A program made the translations under genes and the position numbers. A stretch of 14,911 nt of DNA from Cephalothrix spiralis (taxonomy: Eukaryota; Nemertea; Palaeonemertea; Archinemertea; Cephalotrichidae), in the NCBI GenBank assembly GCA_032353305.1, contig JAUCNG010028897.1, forward strand, positions 1 to 14,911, in the 5' to 3' direction. The notes under the pieces were generated by a model, which had not been told where the DNA came from, made no database searches, and worked only from the letters and a program-made list of their open reading frames with translations. This document shows, piece by piece, positions 10,001 through 14,911 of the stretch (its first letter is position 1; the number at the start of each line of letters is the position of its first letter).

Positions 10001-13000
10001 CTTATCAAATTGTAGGATAAATACCCGGATGATGCCAGGTTACGACAAATCATGCAGGAGGCCTTACAGATGCGGCTAAGTCTTGTTGGTGGTATGTTTG
10101 ACACTATCCAGAAAAGTAATACGAATACTCCACAATGGTGTGTGCTTTTAATCCAATTAATTAGTTGGAGAGTGATCGACACCCAGTCTAATTGGTGAGT
10201 ACAAGGCGTATTCAAGATGATAACAGCGGGTTCATGAAATAAATTTGAATACGATTATAATGGACTGGGCGGGTATAACAAATGACAGAAATGGGGTGGG
10301 TGAAGGCAAAAATGCTTTTTGCTAAATTTTCCTACTGATTTTGGGGTTATTTTGCACATTGTCGGCATAGATGTTTGCAATTTCCTGATCCAACAATAAT
10401 TCTTATCCAAATCGTCGATTTTCTAAGACCCTTTTTGCCCGTTCAAAATACTTCTTATTTCGAAACCCGAATGCGGTCGGCGTATCTTCGTCGATTTCCG
10501 TAAGAAAGGGAATCCCGGAAATGAAACTGTCAAAACATGGAGATTGGATTTGATAGACACTATTTGCACCGAGAGATATTTTGCACGATATTTTCTGTGG
10601 AACTTATATTTAATATTCAGAAGTTCACCGAACTGATGCCGAACGCATTTGGATTTTTGTCCATAAAGTCTTCTGGGCAAATGAATGTCTTAGAAAATCA
10701 TCTTTTTGATCGGAAGTTAAATACCTGATCGGGATACGGGTTTTCACATATGAAAGATGGAAGTATTTTAAAAGATTGAGTATTTTGAAAAGAAATAAAA
10801 TATTAGGAAGAACTAATTTTAATCGCCAAGAAATGGCTCAGAAAACGATTCATATTCCTGCTTGTATAATCCTTTTTATTCTTTTCAGTGAATTATTTTA
10901 TACCGTACTGGACATGTTAGCTGTTTTAGTTCATGGATCTCAAGTCAGCGATTCTTCCGAAAAGGGAGAAGACAATAAGAAAACTTACATGAATTTAGCT
11001 AAGAAATTAAAGGTAAATTAATATTTGAAAATAGCTGAACCAATTAGAAACTCCGATAGGATATTACCTTGATAAAAAATACAAAACATTATTCTCCGTT
11101 ATCACTCCGTAAAATCTACGTTTTTACGAGACAGCATTGACATCGCCATTTTCAATAGCACCATTTTGATCCTATTGAATAGCGAATATAGTGTGCGACA
11201 CCGAACAAAATATCTGAACATTGTATTAAACTGAGATGTTGTATTGAACAAGGTATCTTAAAAGTCATTGAACCAGTGTTACATTTGTCATAAAGAGAAG
11301 GGCGTACCCCATTATTTCATTTGAGGCGCATTGTCATGTTAGAGAGGGGGGCTAGCATAAGTAGTATTTTAAAGAGGGCTAGTACAATGGGAAATTGCAA
11401 ATGCCCGGTTAGCTCAGTCGGTAGAGCACGCGACTCGTCATTAAGCACCCCATGTTAAAAAAACCTTAGGATGAGAGGCGTGACTGACCTTCAGGATTAT
11501 AGTTAAGGAAATTTTATTCTTTATTGCAGAAAGAGCTCGGAGACAAACATTCAGAGGGTATCGACATCGTTCGTCAGTTATTGCCCTTAGCGAAGAGGCA
11601 GTACGAGGTGTTAGTGTCCGAAATCAACGGAACATATACCGACTACAAGGGTAACAAATGTGTACGAAGCAGTAGCAAACCTGGGCTCCAAGTGTCGCAG
11701 AAAAATAAAGTTAGCCCCTGGGACGTTCTAGAGGGCCAGAAAAACCCAGCGTCGTTGCCGCTGTCATGGTTTAATGCTGTTAAAATGGAGAGAAAACCGT
11801 TACGTTATGAGGACCAGCACAGGTATATAGAAAATAATCTTTATTAAACCAGGTCTACTAATTTCACAGGACGCGATAACGCCTGCTCGCTGAACTTGAA
11901 TGTTGGACTCGGATCGAGTCGATCTCATAGTGAAATCCGCCTACGTTGACGAATTTTTAATATCGACGAATATTATTTTCGACGGAAACTCCGTCGACGA
12001 AAGTCCTGTCGAAGAACATTCCTGTCGACGAAATTTACTGTCGACGAAAGTCCTGCCGATGAAAATTTCGTTCGTTGAAAATCTAAATTTATGTCGACGA
12101 AAATTCCTGACGACGAAACTTTATGTCGCGACGGACTAGAGCGTCGTTGCCGCTACGAATAAGATAATAGTTTTATATTATGTACCTTTTGTTAGCAGTT
12201 AAATTAACTCGAATATACATGTACTATTTTCTCGAAAGAATAACTTCCAAGGTTTTGTTATATAATGTATAGATACTAGGAGCTTATATGATCGATACTG
12301 GACTGAAGATACGTGACTCGCTTTGCTCTGCCTAAACTTTGAATCAGATATTGTTATAAGACTTTATTTCTAAAAACATATTTAACTTTTGTAGGTTACT
12401 CTTACATCATACACATTCACTTAAAAAGCCTCAAGAACATTACACGGCTTCACCCCCTCTACCCCCTGAAGATCTTGAACCCCCTGTTGAAAAGCAGGTA
12501 TGTATAATTACCTTGAACTATTTTCTTTTAACTTTTATAAAAATTATTAAAATAATTATTACCCTTCTATATTTGGATGAAAATTTATATTACTGATAAT
12601 TACGTCTGACTTTTATCTAATATCGTTTGTGAAATCGGGTATTGAGAACTAGTAACCAGTCTATCAGATTCTTAGGCCTAGAATAGCGCGACACCAGTTC
12701 AGGACAAGTCTTATATGCAAAAGGTCCGATAGACTGGTTAGTTCTAGGCTTTTAAACAATTCATGATCCGACAAACCAAGAACTAAAAAAGGATAAACCC
12801 TCAACTGTCTATATTTCAAATTTTGGGAAAATTGAATTATAATTTTAATTTAAAAAAAAACGTTTAGGCGTTGCCCAATTTTGGTAAAATGTACCCAGCT
12901 TATGGTTTATTTTGGTTTTTTATAATGTTCAATGGTAAAAAATAACCTGGTATAAATGATTTGTTTTTGTATTGTGTATTTTAATCCCAAGAACCTAATT

Positions 13001-14911
13001 TTTTGTCTTGTTTAATGTTTAATATTCTCATTCCCTCTGTGCCTGAACTGAATTATATTGATTTGACTCTGAGACTTATATTAGAAGATCTCCTGTTATT
13101 CGGAAAAAAATATATTGGGCCCTTTTAAGATCTGCGCATGTGCAGTTTAATATTTGTACTGCGCATGCCCAAATCGAAAAAAATAAGAACCGCTTCTTCT
13201 AGATGAGGGTAATATTTATATCTGATATTGGTAATACATAGTATGCAGTTAAACTAGCACTTGTCAAAATAAAATAAAATAGATATAAATAAAATTGTGA
13301 ATTTATTATTATCTTAGTATCGTCTGGATTGAGGCTAAATAAATGTATTACCAAGAGATAGAATAATTACTTTATTCTGCGTTTTTTTTTCGCGATGCAA
13401 AAACTCAAATGCGCATGCGCAGATGTCGAAAAGGGTAAGATATATTTCTCTTTCTGAAAACTGGAGACCTTAAGTTTTCCGAAATGTAGGTCTCAGTGGC
13501 GATAAAATTAATACGGTTAAGGCAAGGAGTGGCACTTAAATCTTTTGGTGATTTGTCGAACTAATCATTTTAGGAGGACAAACCGGTGGAGGCCGAATTA
13601 CCTGTGGAAAAACCCGGTGGAAAGAAGGGGAGACAGCCCAATAAAAGGCGGCGCCAAGCCCGTTCCACGACCCCTTCAGGTCCTTCTTCGTTTCCCTACC
13701 ATCAGGTACGGTTTTTGGTTCTAATAATCTGTTTTATGTTTTAATGTTTAATTACACAATCCGAAGGAATAATTGGTAAGTTATCGACTGTCCCTAAGGG
13801 CTGGACGAGTACAATGTTTACCGCCGCAAGCCCAATTGTAGCGCTTGCTGAACACCGATGTAGCCCTTATTAAAGCATGTCTCAATGTCGATTACAGCGC
13901 CTCCTAACGTTGCACATTGATCATGGGGCGACAGCAAAGCGCTTCCGTTGCGCCCATATAAGTGCTAACAAGCGCAGATAAAACCTGCGCGAATCGAGTT
14001 TGTGATACACGTGGGTGGGAGGAAAACAACAAACCATTGGATAATTAGAGTAAGCGTTCAAAATGCTTATTTAAGGTTTTATTAAATTATTTAATGTATT
14101 AGTGCTGCTTGCCAAAGTCAATTTCTTGAAGCTGTTGTTGGCAACCTGTGTGTGCACATAAATGACGTCACGGCCAATCAGTCTTGCTTTTGTATTGATT
14201 CGCCATTCACATTAGCAAATAGATTATCAAGTCAATCTCAAAATAAAAGCTCTAGCGTGCGGTATGCTTAAATAATACTTTAAGAGTTCATTACAACTAA
14301 ATTAATGTATTATTATACTACATCATGCTGAAACTCGGCCTCTGATTGGTCTAAATCCTGTCACGTGACTTCGATTATCTGTAATAAATTTTAGTCGAAG
14401 TATAAAAATCTTAACTTTCATTTTGAAAGAGTTCATTGCAACTTACTAAATTAATGTATTAATAGTTTGCTAACATTAGTTTTTAAATTGTGAACTGTCA
14501 AGAAACTGAAAATAGTTTTTAATTTTGAACTCCATAACGGTGAAGGGAACCTTGTTTATCGATAACTGGCAATTTTAATTTCCCTATATTTTTTAGAATT
14601 CTGCTTATATTTATTGTCCCTTCAACAGTGATCTTCCTTCCTTTTTTCAGCCTCCTATGCGCCCAATGTTCAATCAACAAGACCCAATATACCCTCCAGG
14701 ACCAAACTGGTATCCTCATCAAGCTCAGCAGCAGTCGTCTTATTACCCACCTCAGCATCTTGCTGGTAAAGGTCTCGTATTTTTCTGCATGCTATCCGTT
14801 GTTTTTTAGTAGATTGTAATCAAGCGTTAACATTGTTAGATCATATCCCAGTTTTTGCGTTCTCCGTTAAATATCTTCGGAAGTACATAACTTTTTTCAG
14901 ATCTGACATTG
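967..14911 (+). CDS. MED12: MED12, C-terminal part (10 exons, incomplete at both ends)
   Basis: Mediator subunit 12 is a nuclear scaffold of the dissociable CDK8 module (CDK8, cyclin C, MED12, MED13); its C-terminal PQL region is known in vertebrates to bind regulators such as beta-catenin. Join: 967-1092, 7769-7959, 8977-9292, 10016-10194, 10889-11012, 11530-11822, 12395-12497, 13574-13705, 14651-14765, 14901-14911. The spliced frame stays open for 530 codons and all junction phases agree. Landmarks colinear with vertebrate MED12, as I recall it, are [93 protein letters not shown] and LPPEDLEPP. The N-terminal CDK8-activating part lies left of the window and the stop codon to the right. A paralogue of the MED12L type cannot be separated from MED12 here, but most invertebrates have one copy. 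Confidence 0.94.
1093..1329 (+). other. Start of the 6.7-kb MED12 intron, no feature seen
   Basis: This follows the gtaaat donor. It is AT-rich with no convincing reading frame, RNA gene or repeat recognised. Confidence 0.6.
1330..1510 (+). repeat. Half-copy of the NRF1-motif foldback family
   Basis: About 1395-1500 aligns with the left arm of the element at 2230-2810: ttttcgagaaatgcgc, then paired TGCGCATGCGCA (1407-1418) and TGCGCATGCGT (1434-1444), then taggggcatgtttctatctg. The preceding 65 bp are diverged and the matching right arm is absent, so it is a fragment. Confidence 0.8.
1511..2082 (+). other. Intronic AT-rich DNA, nothing recognised
   Basis: There is no sustained open frame, no tRNA-like boxes and no clear inverted or tandem repeat. 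It contains a poly-T tract near 2049-2060. Confidence 0.5.
2083..2229 (+). repeat. Degenerate 42-51-bp tandem array, left part
   Basis: The unit resembles tttacaatctaaatagtt followed by actagaaa and atgtacaaactagcaa; copies start at 2125 and 2170. A leader resembling atccatcacccctgtagc at 2089 recurs at 3230 and 3321. The array stops where foldback elements begin and resumes at about 3023. Confidence 0.7.
2230..2810 (+). mobile_element. 581-bp foldback (NRF1-motif family), non-autonomous DNA element
   Basis: The ends are CACGGTGCCCC and GGGGCCACCGTG (inverted). Arms of about 250 bp (2230-2485 and 2546-2810) match in inverse order: cttaaggacgattaggtcga, cccacgtcc, gggaaatgagagatatatac, actttccttatttagttttc, the GCGCATGC module and ggggcatg. 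A loop of about 60 bp lies between. There is no reading frame for a transposase. In the right arm two intact motifs (2632-2643 and 2660-2670) match the NRF1 consensus. Outer bases ttaa and ctaa may be target duplication or part of the terminus. Confidence 0.88.
2823..3022 (+). mobile_element. Foldback element A, complete copy
   Basis: It runs from tatgggtaatacttcatggg to agtacgataca. Its two arms fold on each other around gcccgagtcgcagacgaggg (2900-2919). To the right lies a separate small inverted pair, TGTATCGTAC / GTACGATACA, flanking about 29 bp. The same element occurs inverted at 457-664 and truncated at 1-77. It lies 12 bp from the end of the preceding foldback and interrupts the tandem array. 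Confidence 0.88.
3023..3430 (+). repeat. Degenerate 42-51-bp tandem array, right part
   Basis: Continuation of the array left at 2229, with units starting near 3042, 3084, 3127 and 3178 (tttacaatc, ..actaggatatgtacaaact). The leader variants around 3230 and 3321 (atccatcacctcttaagc, atccgtcaccctaggccc) suggest a higher-order unit of about 90-150 bp. Confidence 0.65.
3431..3639 (+). other. Intronic spacer, nothing recognised
   Basis: AT-rich sequence without open frame or repeat that I can identify. It contains a short tandem duplication of gataaatc near 3432-3452. Confidence 0.45.
3640..3930 (-). mobile_element. tRNA-Lys-derived SINE, well preserved copy
   Basis: The minus strand begins with a tRNA-like head: A-box region aaggtggtagagag, anticodon region CTCTTAATCC as in tRNA-Lys(CUU), and a perfect B box GGTTCGAGACC followed by cggg. 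The head spans roughly 3862-3930; the remaining 220 bp is a non-tRNA body shared with the copy at 660-904. Pol III would transcribe it leftwards, the same direction as the kinase gene. No clear target-site duplication or tail was found by eye. I do not recognise the body family. Confidence 0.85.
3931..4391 (-). other. 3' flank of the ankyrin kinase gene
   Basis: This is where the 3' UTR of the minus-strand kinase should lie. No canonical AATAAA is present on the minus strand; ATTAAA variants occur at 4136-4141 and 4102-4107, about 250-290 bp past the stop. A small open frame here (4009-4191) has no features of a protein and is not called. Confidence 0.4.
4392..6899 (-). CDS. Ankyrin-repeat protein kinase, single exon, nested antisense in a MED12 intron
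   Basis: This 835-residue protein probably phosphorylates Ser/Thr (possibly Tyr) and uses ankyrin repeats to bind partners. The start is the first in-frame ATG (6897-6899), with A at -3 and G at +4; the frame is open upstream to a TTG at 7025 but has no ATG there. The N-terminus MGNTFST fits the N-myristoylation pattern. Residues 11-31 are Gln/Glu/Lys-rich, perhaps a short coiled coil. Divergent ankyrin units include about 29-49, 55-81, 90-117, 220-269, 271-297 and 305-334 (LLLDAGA, IAVTRGN). Kinase domain about 478-775: GEGASG 483-488, Lys508, Glu524, HKDLKLEN 630-637 with Asp632, DFG 650-652, SPE 674-676 and Arg760. All catalytic residues are present, so it should be active. About 18 extra residues precede the catalytic loop. 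An acidic Ser/Thr-rich tail follows 782. RNase L and ANKK1/TNNI3K share the ankyrin-kinase order, but no KEN nuclease domain follows. Family assignment is open. Confidence 0.92.
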   Translation of the reverse strand: MGNTFSTLLLQELTTKLQQKLQQSEAERACKEGDLNRLQKLIDEGFDFNQNYTRLRPLTVAIFQGQEIVVEKLIKLKVNLNYTEEKDGCVIPSIVFAVEHGNDVILKMLLDAGINVNVKIMHPLDESLGECDVLEYVMSAIITREEDFMNKWETILNHPSVSKQQLENVLDRLIRGDDETTNENLKFDLISSLIQHQSISKEHTERIFRSLLINSDHEENLLSLFIQLGADVHKTIHTRFGSSSPLQIAVTRGNIKKIKLLLDAGARDNNNNILLSEVALKRTDTVEVILEHSINSDGTPFYTPNKLEEVLFMSVMIPQLETFKMLIKHGAIVNEKVCEPINFIVCSANYKFLSYLLANYLSFITGLPSDYFDVPENVLLQANPYTESINCNVNEFLTNLNKCDEILTYLMKKIAGHLIRTAGFSISFYLLTHGDISLFIAERRKYVLKLKHFKSCSYEQFLDDLPRNNTNSKITYNDNIILGEGASGKVHQGTVATIDDEVYDAAVKVMITSNINYVITTAQEVGILYKLKHENICKILEYEHQIKIGCHTFIFALELCREDLRKHFVTDGPLKRRNPGRTNVVGKELVHYLSVCIQINKGIEYIHSQSGFTHIDISPPFRRIKDTLIHKDLKLENVLITDSGVIKISDFGISDLIDGYEIYMKRKGTLCYMSPEAYKRGDYSQACDMYAVALMEYEIFFGISYHKQEFFNRRDVIKTMHRGYRPPFNVRLEGGEYLALPPQKLQKLIDQTWKQNPSKRLSATASLVRLHELLEEAEADKLGVAGNQDTQETTSEPSDDEDTDSISDVSWTSSTITMKGSGTWSSTSTIIPDSM
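7051..7071 (-). promoter_or_regulatory. Candidate core promoter of the ankyrin kinase gene
   Basis: Read on the minus strand, a CCAAT pentamer with an adjacent TGACG (7062-7071) is followed by ATTTATAAGT, a TATA-like box (7051-7060). A start site about 30 bp downstream would fall near 7020, giving a 5' leader of roughly 120 nt before the ATG at 6899. Such short motifs occur by chance in AT-rich DNA, so position is the main support. Confidence 0.35.
7138..7546 (+). mobile_element. About 405-bp terminal-inverted-repeat element (MITE-like)
   Basis: The left end gcatcagtcaatgaaa (7141) and, about 15 bp in, cctggaaatgtcaaaatag match the right end read in reverse complement: gcaccagtcaatgaaa and ccgggaaatgtaaaaatag. 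The imperfect inverted repeats are about 50 bp. The interior has several agcgct and ggatcgc words, is richer in G+C near both ends and AT-rich in the middle, and lacks a reading frame. It lies about 70-110 bp upstream of the kinase gene's candidate promoter. Confidence 0.82.
7547..7768 (+). other. 3' end of the 6.7-kb MED12 intron
   Basis: No gene or repeat recognised; it ends in a T-rich stretch and the acceptor ctttgcag. Confidence 0.5.
7769..7959 (+). CDS. MED12: MED12 exon b
   Basis: The acceptor is ctttgcag before 7769 and the donor gtaagg begins at 7960. The exon enters in phase 0 and leaves after two bases of a codon (AG), completed by C of the next exon to give Ser. It encodes [17 protein letters not shown] and NEMN-like [11 protein letters not shown], close to vertebrate LDQWTMRQSSLELQLM and NEMNSLLENIA. 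The end of the exon is a polar Tyr/Asn/Ser-rich linker. The intron in front is 6676 bp and contains the antisense kinase gene. Confidence 0.94.
7960..8788 (+). other. Left part of MED12 intron after exon b
   Basis: No coding or RNA gene recognised. 7970-8350 is moderately G+C-richer than its surroundings and may be an old unrecognised repeat. A simple adjacent duplication of aaatttaatagggag lies at 8506-8536. Confidence 0.5.
8789..8917. repeat. Inverted repeat, about 27-bp arms
   Basis: The left arm 8789-8815 (agtttagtaatcttcggg then aactaggtt) matches the reverse complement of 8891-8917 at 24 of 27 positions by eye. The spacer is about 75 bp. It is probably a small MITE-like element. Confidence 0.75.
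8977..9292 (+). CDS. MED12: MED12 exon c
   Basis: The acceptor is tttttcag before 8977 and the donor gtaggt starts at 9293. One base completes the split Ser codon, then 105 codons follow to phase 0. It encodes [27 protein letters not shown], a Lys/Glu-rich charged stretch, then [19 protein letters not shown], all in the order found in vertebrate MED12 ([41 protein letters not shown]). This is the best conserved visible exon. Confidence 0.96.
9471..9651. repeat. Long palindrome with a 4-base loop in MED12 intron
   Basis: The arms 9471-9557 and 9562-9651 are inverted repeats with small gaps. The inner stem atttgaaaagccataatag / ctattatggttttcaaat is near-perfect across the loop ggca, and the outer blocks aatagtccatg and aatattgag are conserved. 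In RNA this would make a stem of about 85 bp. It has no coding content; it could be a snapback MITE or a hairpin RNA precursor. Confidence 0.88.
10016..10194 (+). CDS. MED12: MED12 exon d
   Basis: The acceptor is attgtag before 10016 and the donor gtgagt starts at 10195; 59 codons plus two bases (TG), which join T of the next exon to make Cys. It encodes [18 protein letters not shown], matching [18 protein letters not shown] in vertebrates, then a helix with WCVLLIQLI and the junction DTQSN, equivalent to vertebrate DMQSN. Confidence 0.95.
10381..10737. repeat. About 355-bp foldback in MED12 intron
   Basis: The left arm 10381-10495 and the right arm 10620-10737 align as inverted repeats, best at gattttctaagac / gtcttagaaaatc and at acccgaatgcggtcggcgta / the reverse of tgccgaacgcatttgg. 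Divergence is notable, so it is old. Open frames over it on both strands are by-products. Confidence 0.78.
10889..11012 (+). CDS. MED12: MED12 exon e
   Basis: The acceptor is cttttcag before 10889 and the donor gtaaat starts at 11013. One base completes Cys, then 41 codons end in phase 0. It encodes [16 protein letters not shown] (vertebrate ELFTTVLDMLSVLING), a Ser/Glu-rich linker, and [12 protein letters not shown] (vertebrate [12 protein letters not shown]). Confidence 0.95.
11041..11402 (+). other. Intronic DNA between exons e and f, nothing firm
   Basis: There is no coding or RNA gene. A short hairpin pairs ttcaatag (about 11151) with ctattgaa (about 11173). Similar words gtattaaactgagatg and gtattgaacaaggtat near 11224-11260 hint at an old duplication. 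Confidence 0.45.
11403..11444 (+). pseudogene. tRNA-Lys-like 5' half (pseudogene or SINE head fragment)
   Basis: GCCCGGTTAGCTCAGTCGGT followed by AGAGCA is an intact acceptor 5' strand, D arm and A box of a Lys-type tRNA, followed by cgcgactcgtcattaa, a damaged anticodon arm. No B box (GGTTCGA) or 3' acceptor strand follows. It is therefore not a functional tRNA. It may be a truncated SINE related to that at 3640-3930. Confidence 0.7.
11530..11822 (+). CDS. MED12: MED12 exon f
   Basis: The acceptor is attgcag before 11530 and the donor gtatat starts at 11823; 97 codons plus AG, completed by G of the next exon to give Arg. It encodes [44 protein letters not shown] and [13 protein letters not shown]. 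Vertebrate counterparts are KELGERQSDS, VRQLLPLPKQT, KGNKI, GLQVSTKQKISPWDLFEG and WFGTVRVDRR. The FDSIFKKE-type stretch of vertebrates is replaced by a short basic-Ser segment. Confidence 0.95.
11945..12133 (+). repeat. Minisatellite, about 16-bp period, unit like GTCGACGAAANTCCTN
   Basis: Units start near 11945, 11963, 11979, 11993, 12008, 12024, 12040, 12055, 12070, 12093, 12109 and 12125, mostly 15-16 bp apart. The core GTCGACGAAA is exact in several and altered in the others. The 15/16-bp alternation breaks reading frames, so the 79-codon open frame across it is not a gene. Confidence 0.85.
12395..12497 (+). CDS. MED12: MED12 exon g
   Basis: The acceptor is ttttgtag before 12395 and the donor gtatgt starts at 12498. 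After completing Arg it encodes LLLHHTH and then a Pro-rich [13 protein letters not shown], matching vertebrate LLLYHTH and LPPEDEEPP. It marks the change from the folded region to the disordered proline-rich tail. It ends in phase 0. Confidence 0.93.
12645..12747. repeat. Short hairpin element, about 21-24-bp arms
   Basis: agaactagtaaccagtctat (12645-12664) matches the reverse complement of atagactggttagttct (12729-12745) with one inserted base, and the pairing continues a few bases inward. The middle is about 55 bp. It looks like a tiny MITE remnant or a structured RNA; nothing else supports a function. Confidence 0.75.
13130..13430. mobile_element. Decayed NRF1-motif foldback, AT-rich centre
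   Basis: The left arm has CTGCGCATGTGCAG (13132-13145), GCGCATGCCC (13161-13170), aaatcgaaaaaaat and ttggtaatacat. The right arm has, inverted, atgtattaccaa (about 13353), ttttttttcgcg and TGCGCATGCGCAG (13410-13422). The order is that of the 2230-2810 element, so I place it in that family. It lies in the intron before exon h. Confidence 0.7.
13574..13705 (+). CDS. MED12: MED12 exon h (basic linker)
   Basis: The acceptor is cattttag before 13574 and the donor gtacgg starts at 13706; 44 codons, phase 0 at both ends. It encodes an acidic opening ([14 protein letters not shown]), then a strongly basic patch, [16 protein letters not shown], then a Ser/Thr/Pro stretch. The basic patch sits where vertebrate MED12 has its Lys-rich KKKSTKGKKR segment and could serve as a nuclear localisation signal; that function is inferred. 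Sequence identity outside the basic patch is low, so placement rests on frame, splice sites and order. Confidence 0.83.
13795..14000 (+). other. G+C- and CpG-richer patch in MED12 intron, unidentified
   Basis: About half G+C, against strongly AT-rich flanks, with several GCGC and CG words (gtagcgcttgctgaacac; its inverse-like gtgctaacaagcgcagat at about 13962-13979). It has no long frame, no tRNA boxes and no match to other repeats here. It may be an unrecognised mobile element or a regulatory patch. Confidence 0.4.
14085..14465 (+). repeat. Three direct copies of a taaattaatgtatta block
   Basis: Copies lie at about 14083-14102, 14297-14314 and 14447-14464. The last two extend leftwards with gagttcattacaac and gagttcattgcaac. 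The intervening DNA differs, so this is a dispersed repeat or the remains of inserted elements. Confidence 0.6.
14163..14180 (+). promoter_or_regulatory. CRE palindrome next to a CCAAT box
   Basis: TGACGTCA (14163-14170), then cgg, then CCAATCA. An inverted CCAAT (ctgattgg) and an E-box CACGTGAC lie at about 14342-14369. This pairing resembles animal proximal promoters (CREB/ATF plus NF-Y), but it sits inside an intron among repeats and no transcript start can be seen. Confidence 0.3.
14651..14765 (+). CDS. MED12: MED12 exon i (Pro/Gln/Tyr-rich tail)
   Basis: The acceptor is cttttttcag before 14651 and the donor gtaaag starts at 14766; 38 codons plus one base. It encodes a low-complexity Pro/Gln/Tyr-rich peptide (for example [17 protein letters not shown]), in keeping with the PQL/OPA tail of MED12. 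There is only a three-residue Gln run, unlike the long polyQ tracts of vertebrates. Assignment rests on frame continuity, composition and splice sites. Confidence 0.8.
14901..14911 (+). CDS. MED12: MED12 exon j (start only, runs off the window)
   Basis: An acceptor acttttttcag ends at 14900 after a short 135-bp intron. Joining the single base left over from the previous exon gives Asp, then Leu-Thr-Leu, in an open frame to the window edge. The phase fits, but only eleven bases are visible, so this is inferred from the splice signal. Confidence 0.62.

Noticed and set aside
10423-10728. Opposed open frames of 85 and 63 codons
   Set aside because: They lie within the two arms and centre of a foldback inside a MED12 intron and resemble no protein.
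11945-12133. CRISPR-like repeated units
   Set aside because: The units are contiguous 16-mers without spacers in an animal intron.
11900-12139. 79-codon frame next to MED12 exon f
   Set aside because: It is read through the 16-bp minisatellite; the unit length is not a multiple of three and the peptide does not repeat in phase.

Overview
The window is AT-rich nuclear DNA from an animal, most likely an invertebrate. On the + strand, ten exons with consensus GT-AG introns and compatible phases encode 530 codons from the C-terminal part of Mediator subunit MED12. Protein matches to vertebrate MED12 (recalled, not searched) run colinearly from the segment before the PQL region into the Pro/Gln-rich tail. 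The N-terminal exons lie left of the window and the stop codon lies right of it. I cannot fix the phylum.

Layout. 1-966 is the end of an upstream MED12 intron, filled with decayed repeats. 967-1092 is the first visible exon. 1093-7768 is a 6.7 kb intron that hosts a second gene on the opposite strand: a single-exon, 835-residue ankyrin-repeat protein kinase (4392-6899, minus strand) with a candidate N-myristoylation signal and an intact catalytic set. The left part of this intron (about 1330-3930) is a graveyard of foldback elements, a degenerate tandem array and a tRNA-Lys-derived SINE; a terminal-inverted-repeat element (7138-7546) sits just upstream of the kinase gene. From 7769 on, nine more MED12 exons are separated by introns of 135-1076 bp.

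The introns are unusually rich in inverted repeats: at least eight separate foldback or hairpin structures, from about 100 to 580 bp, plus two SINE copies, a tRNA-Lys 5'-half fragment and a 16-bp-period minisatellite. One foldback family carries paired NRF1-like TGCGCATGCGCA sites at a fixed 27-28 bp spacing.

How the genes relate. MED12 is a nuclear scaffold of the CDK8 kinase module of Mediator. The nested kinase would act in the cytoplasm or at a membrane. They share a locus but nothing in the sequence suggests a shared pathway; any link would be through transcription, since the kinase is antisense to the MED12 pre-mRNA. Everything outside the two genes looks like intronic repeat material; no rRNA, intact tRNA or CRISPR array was seen.
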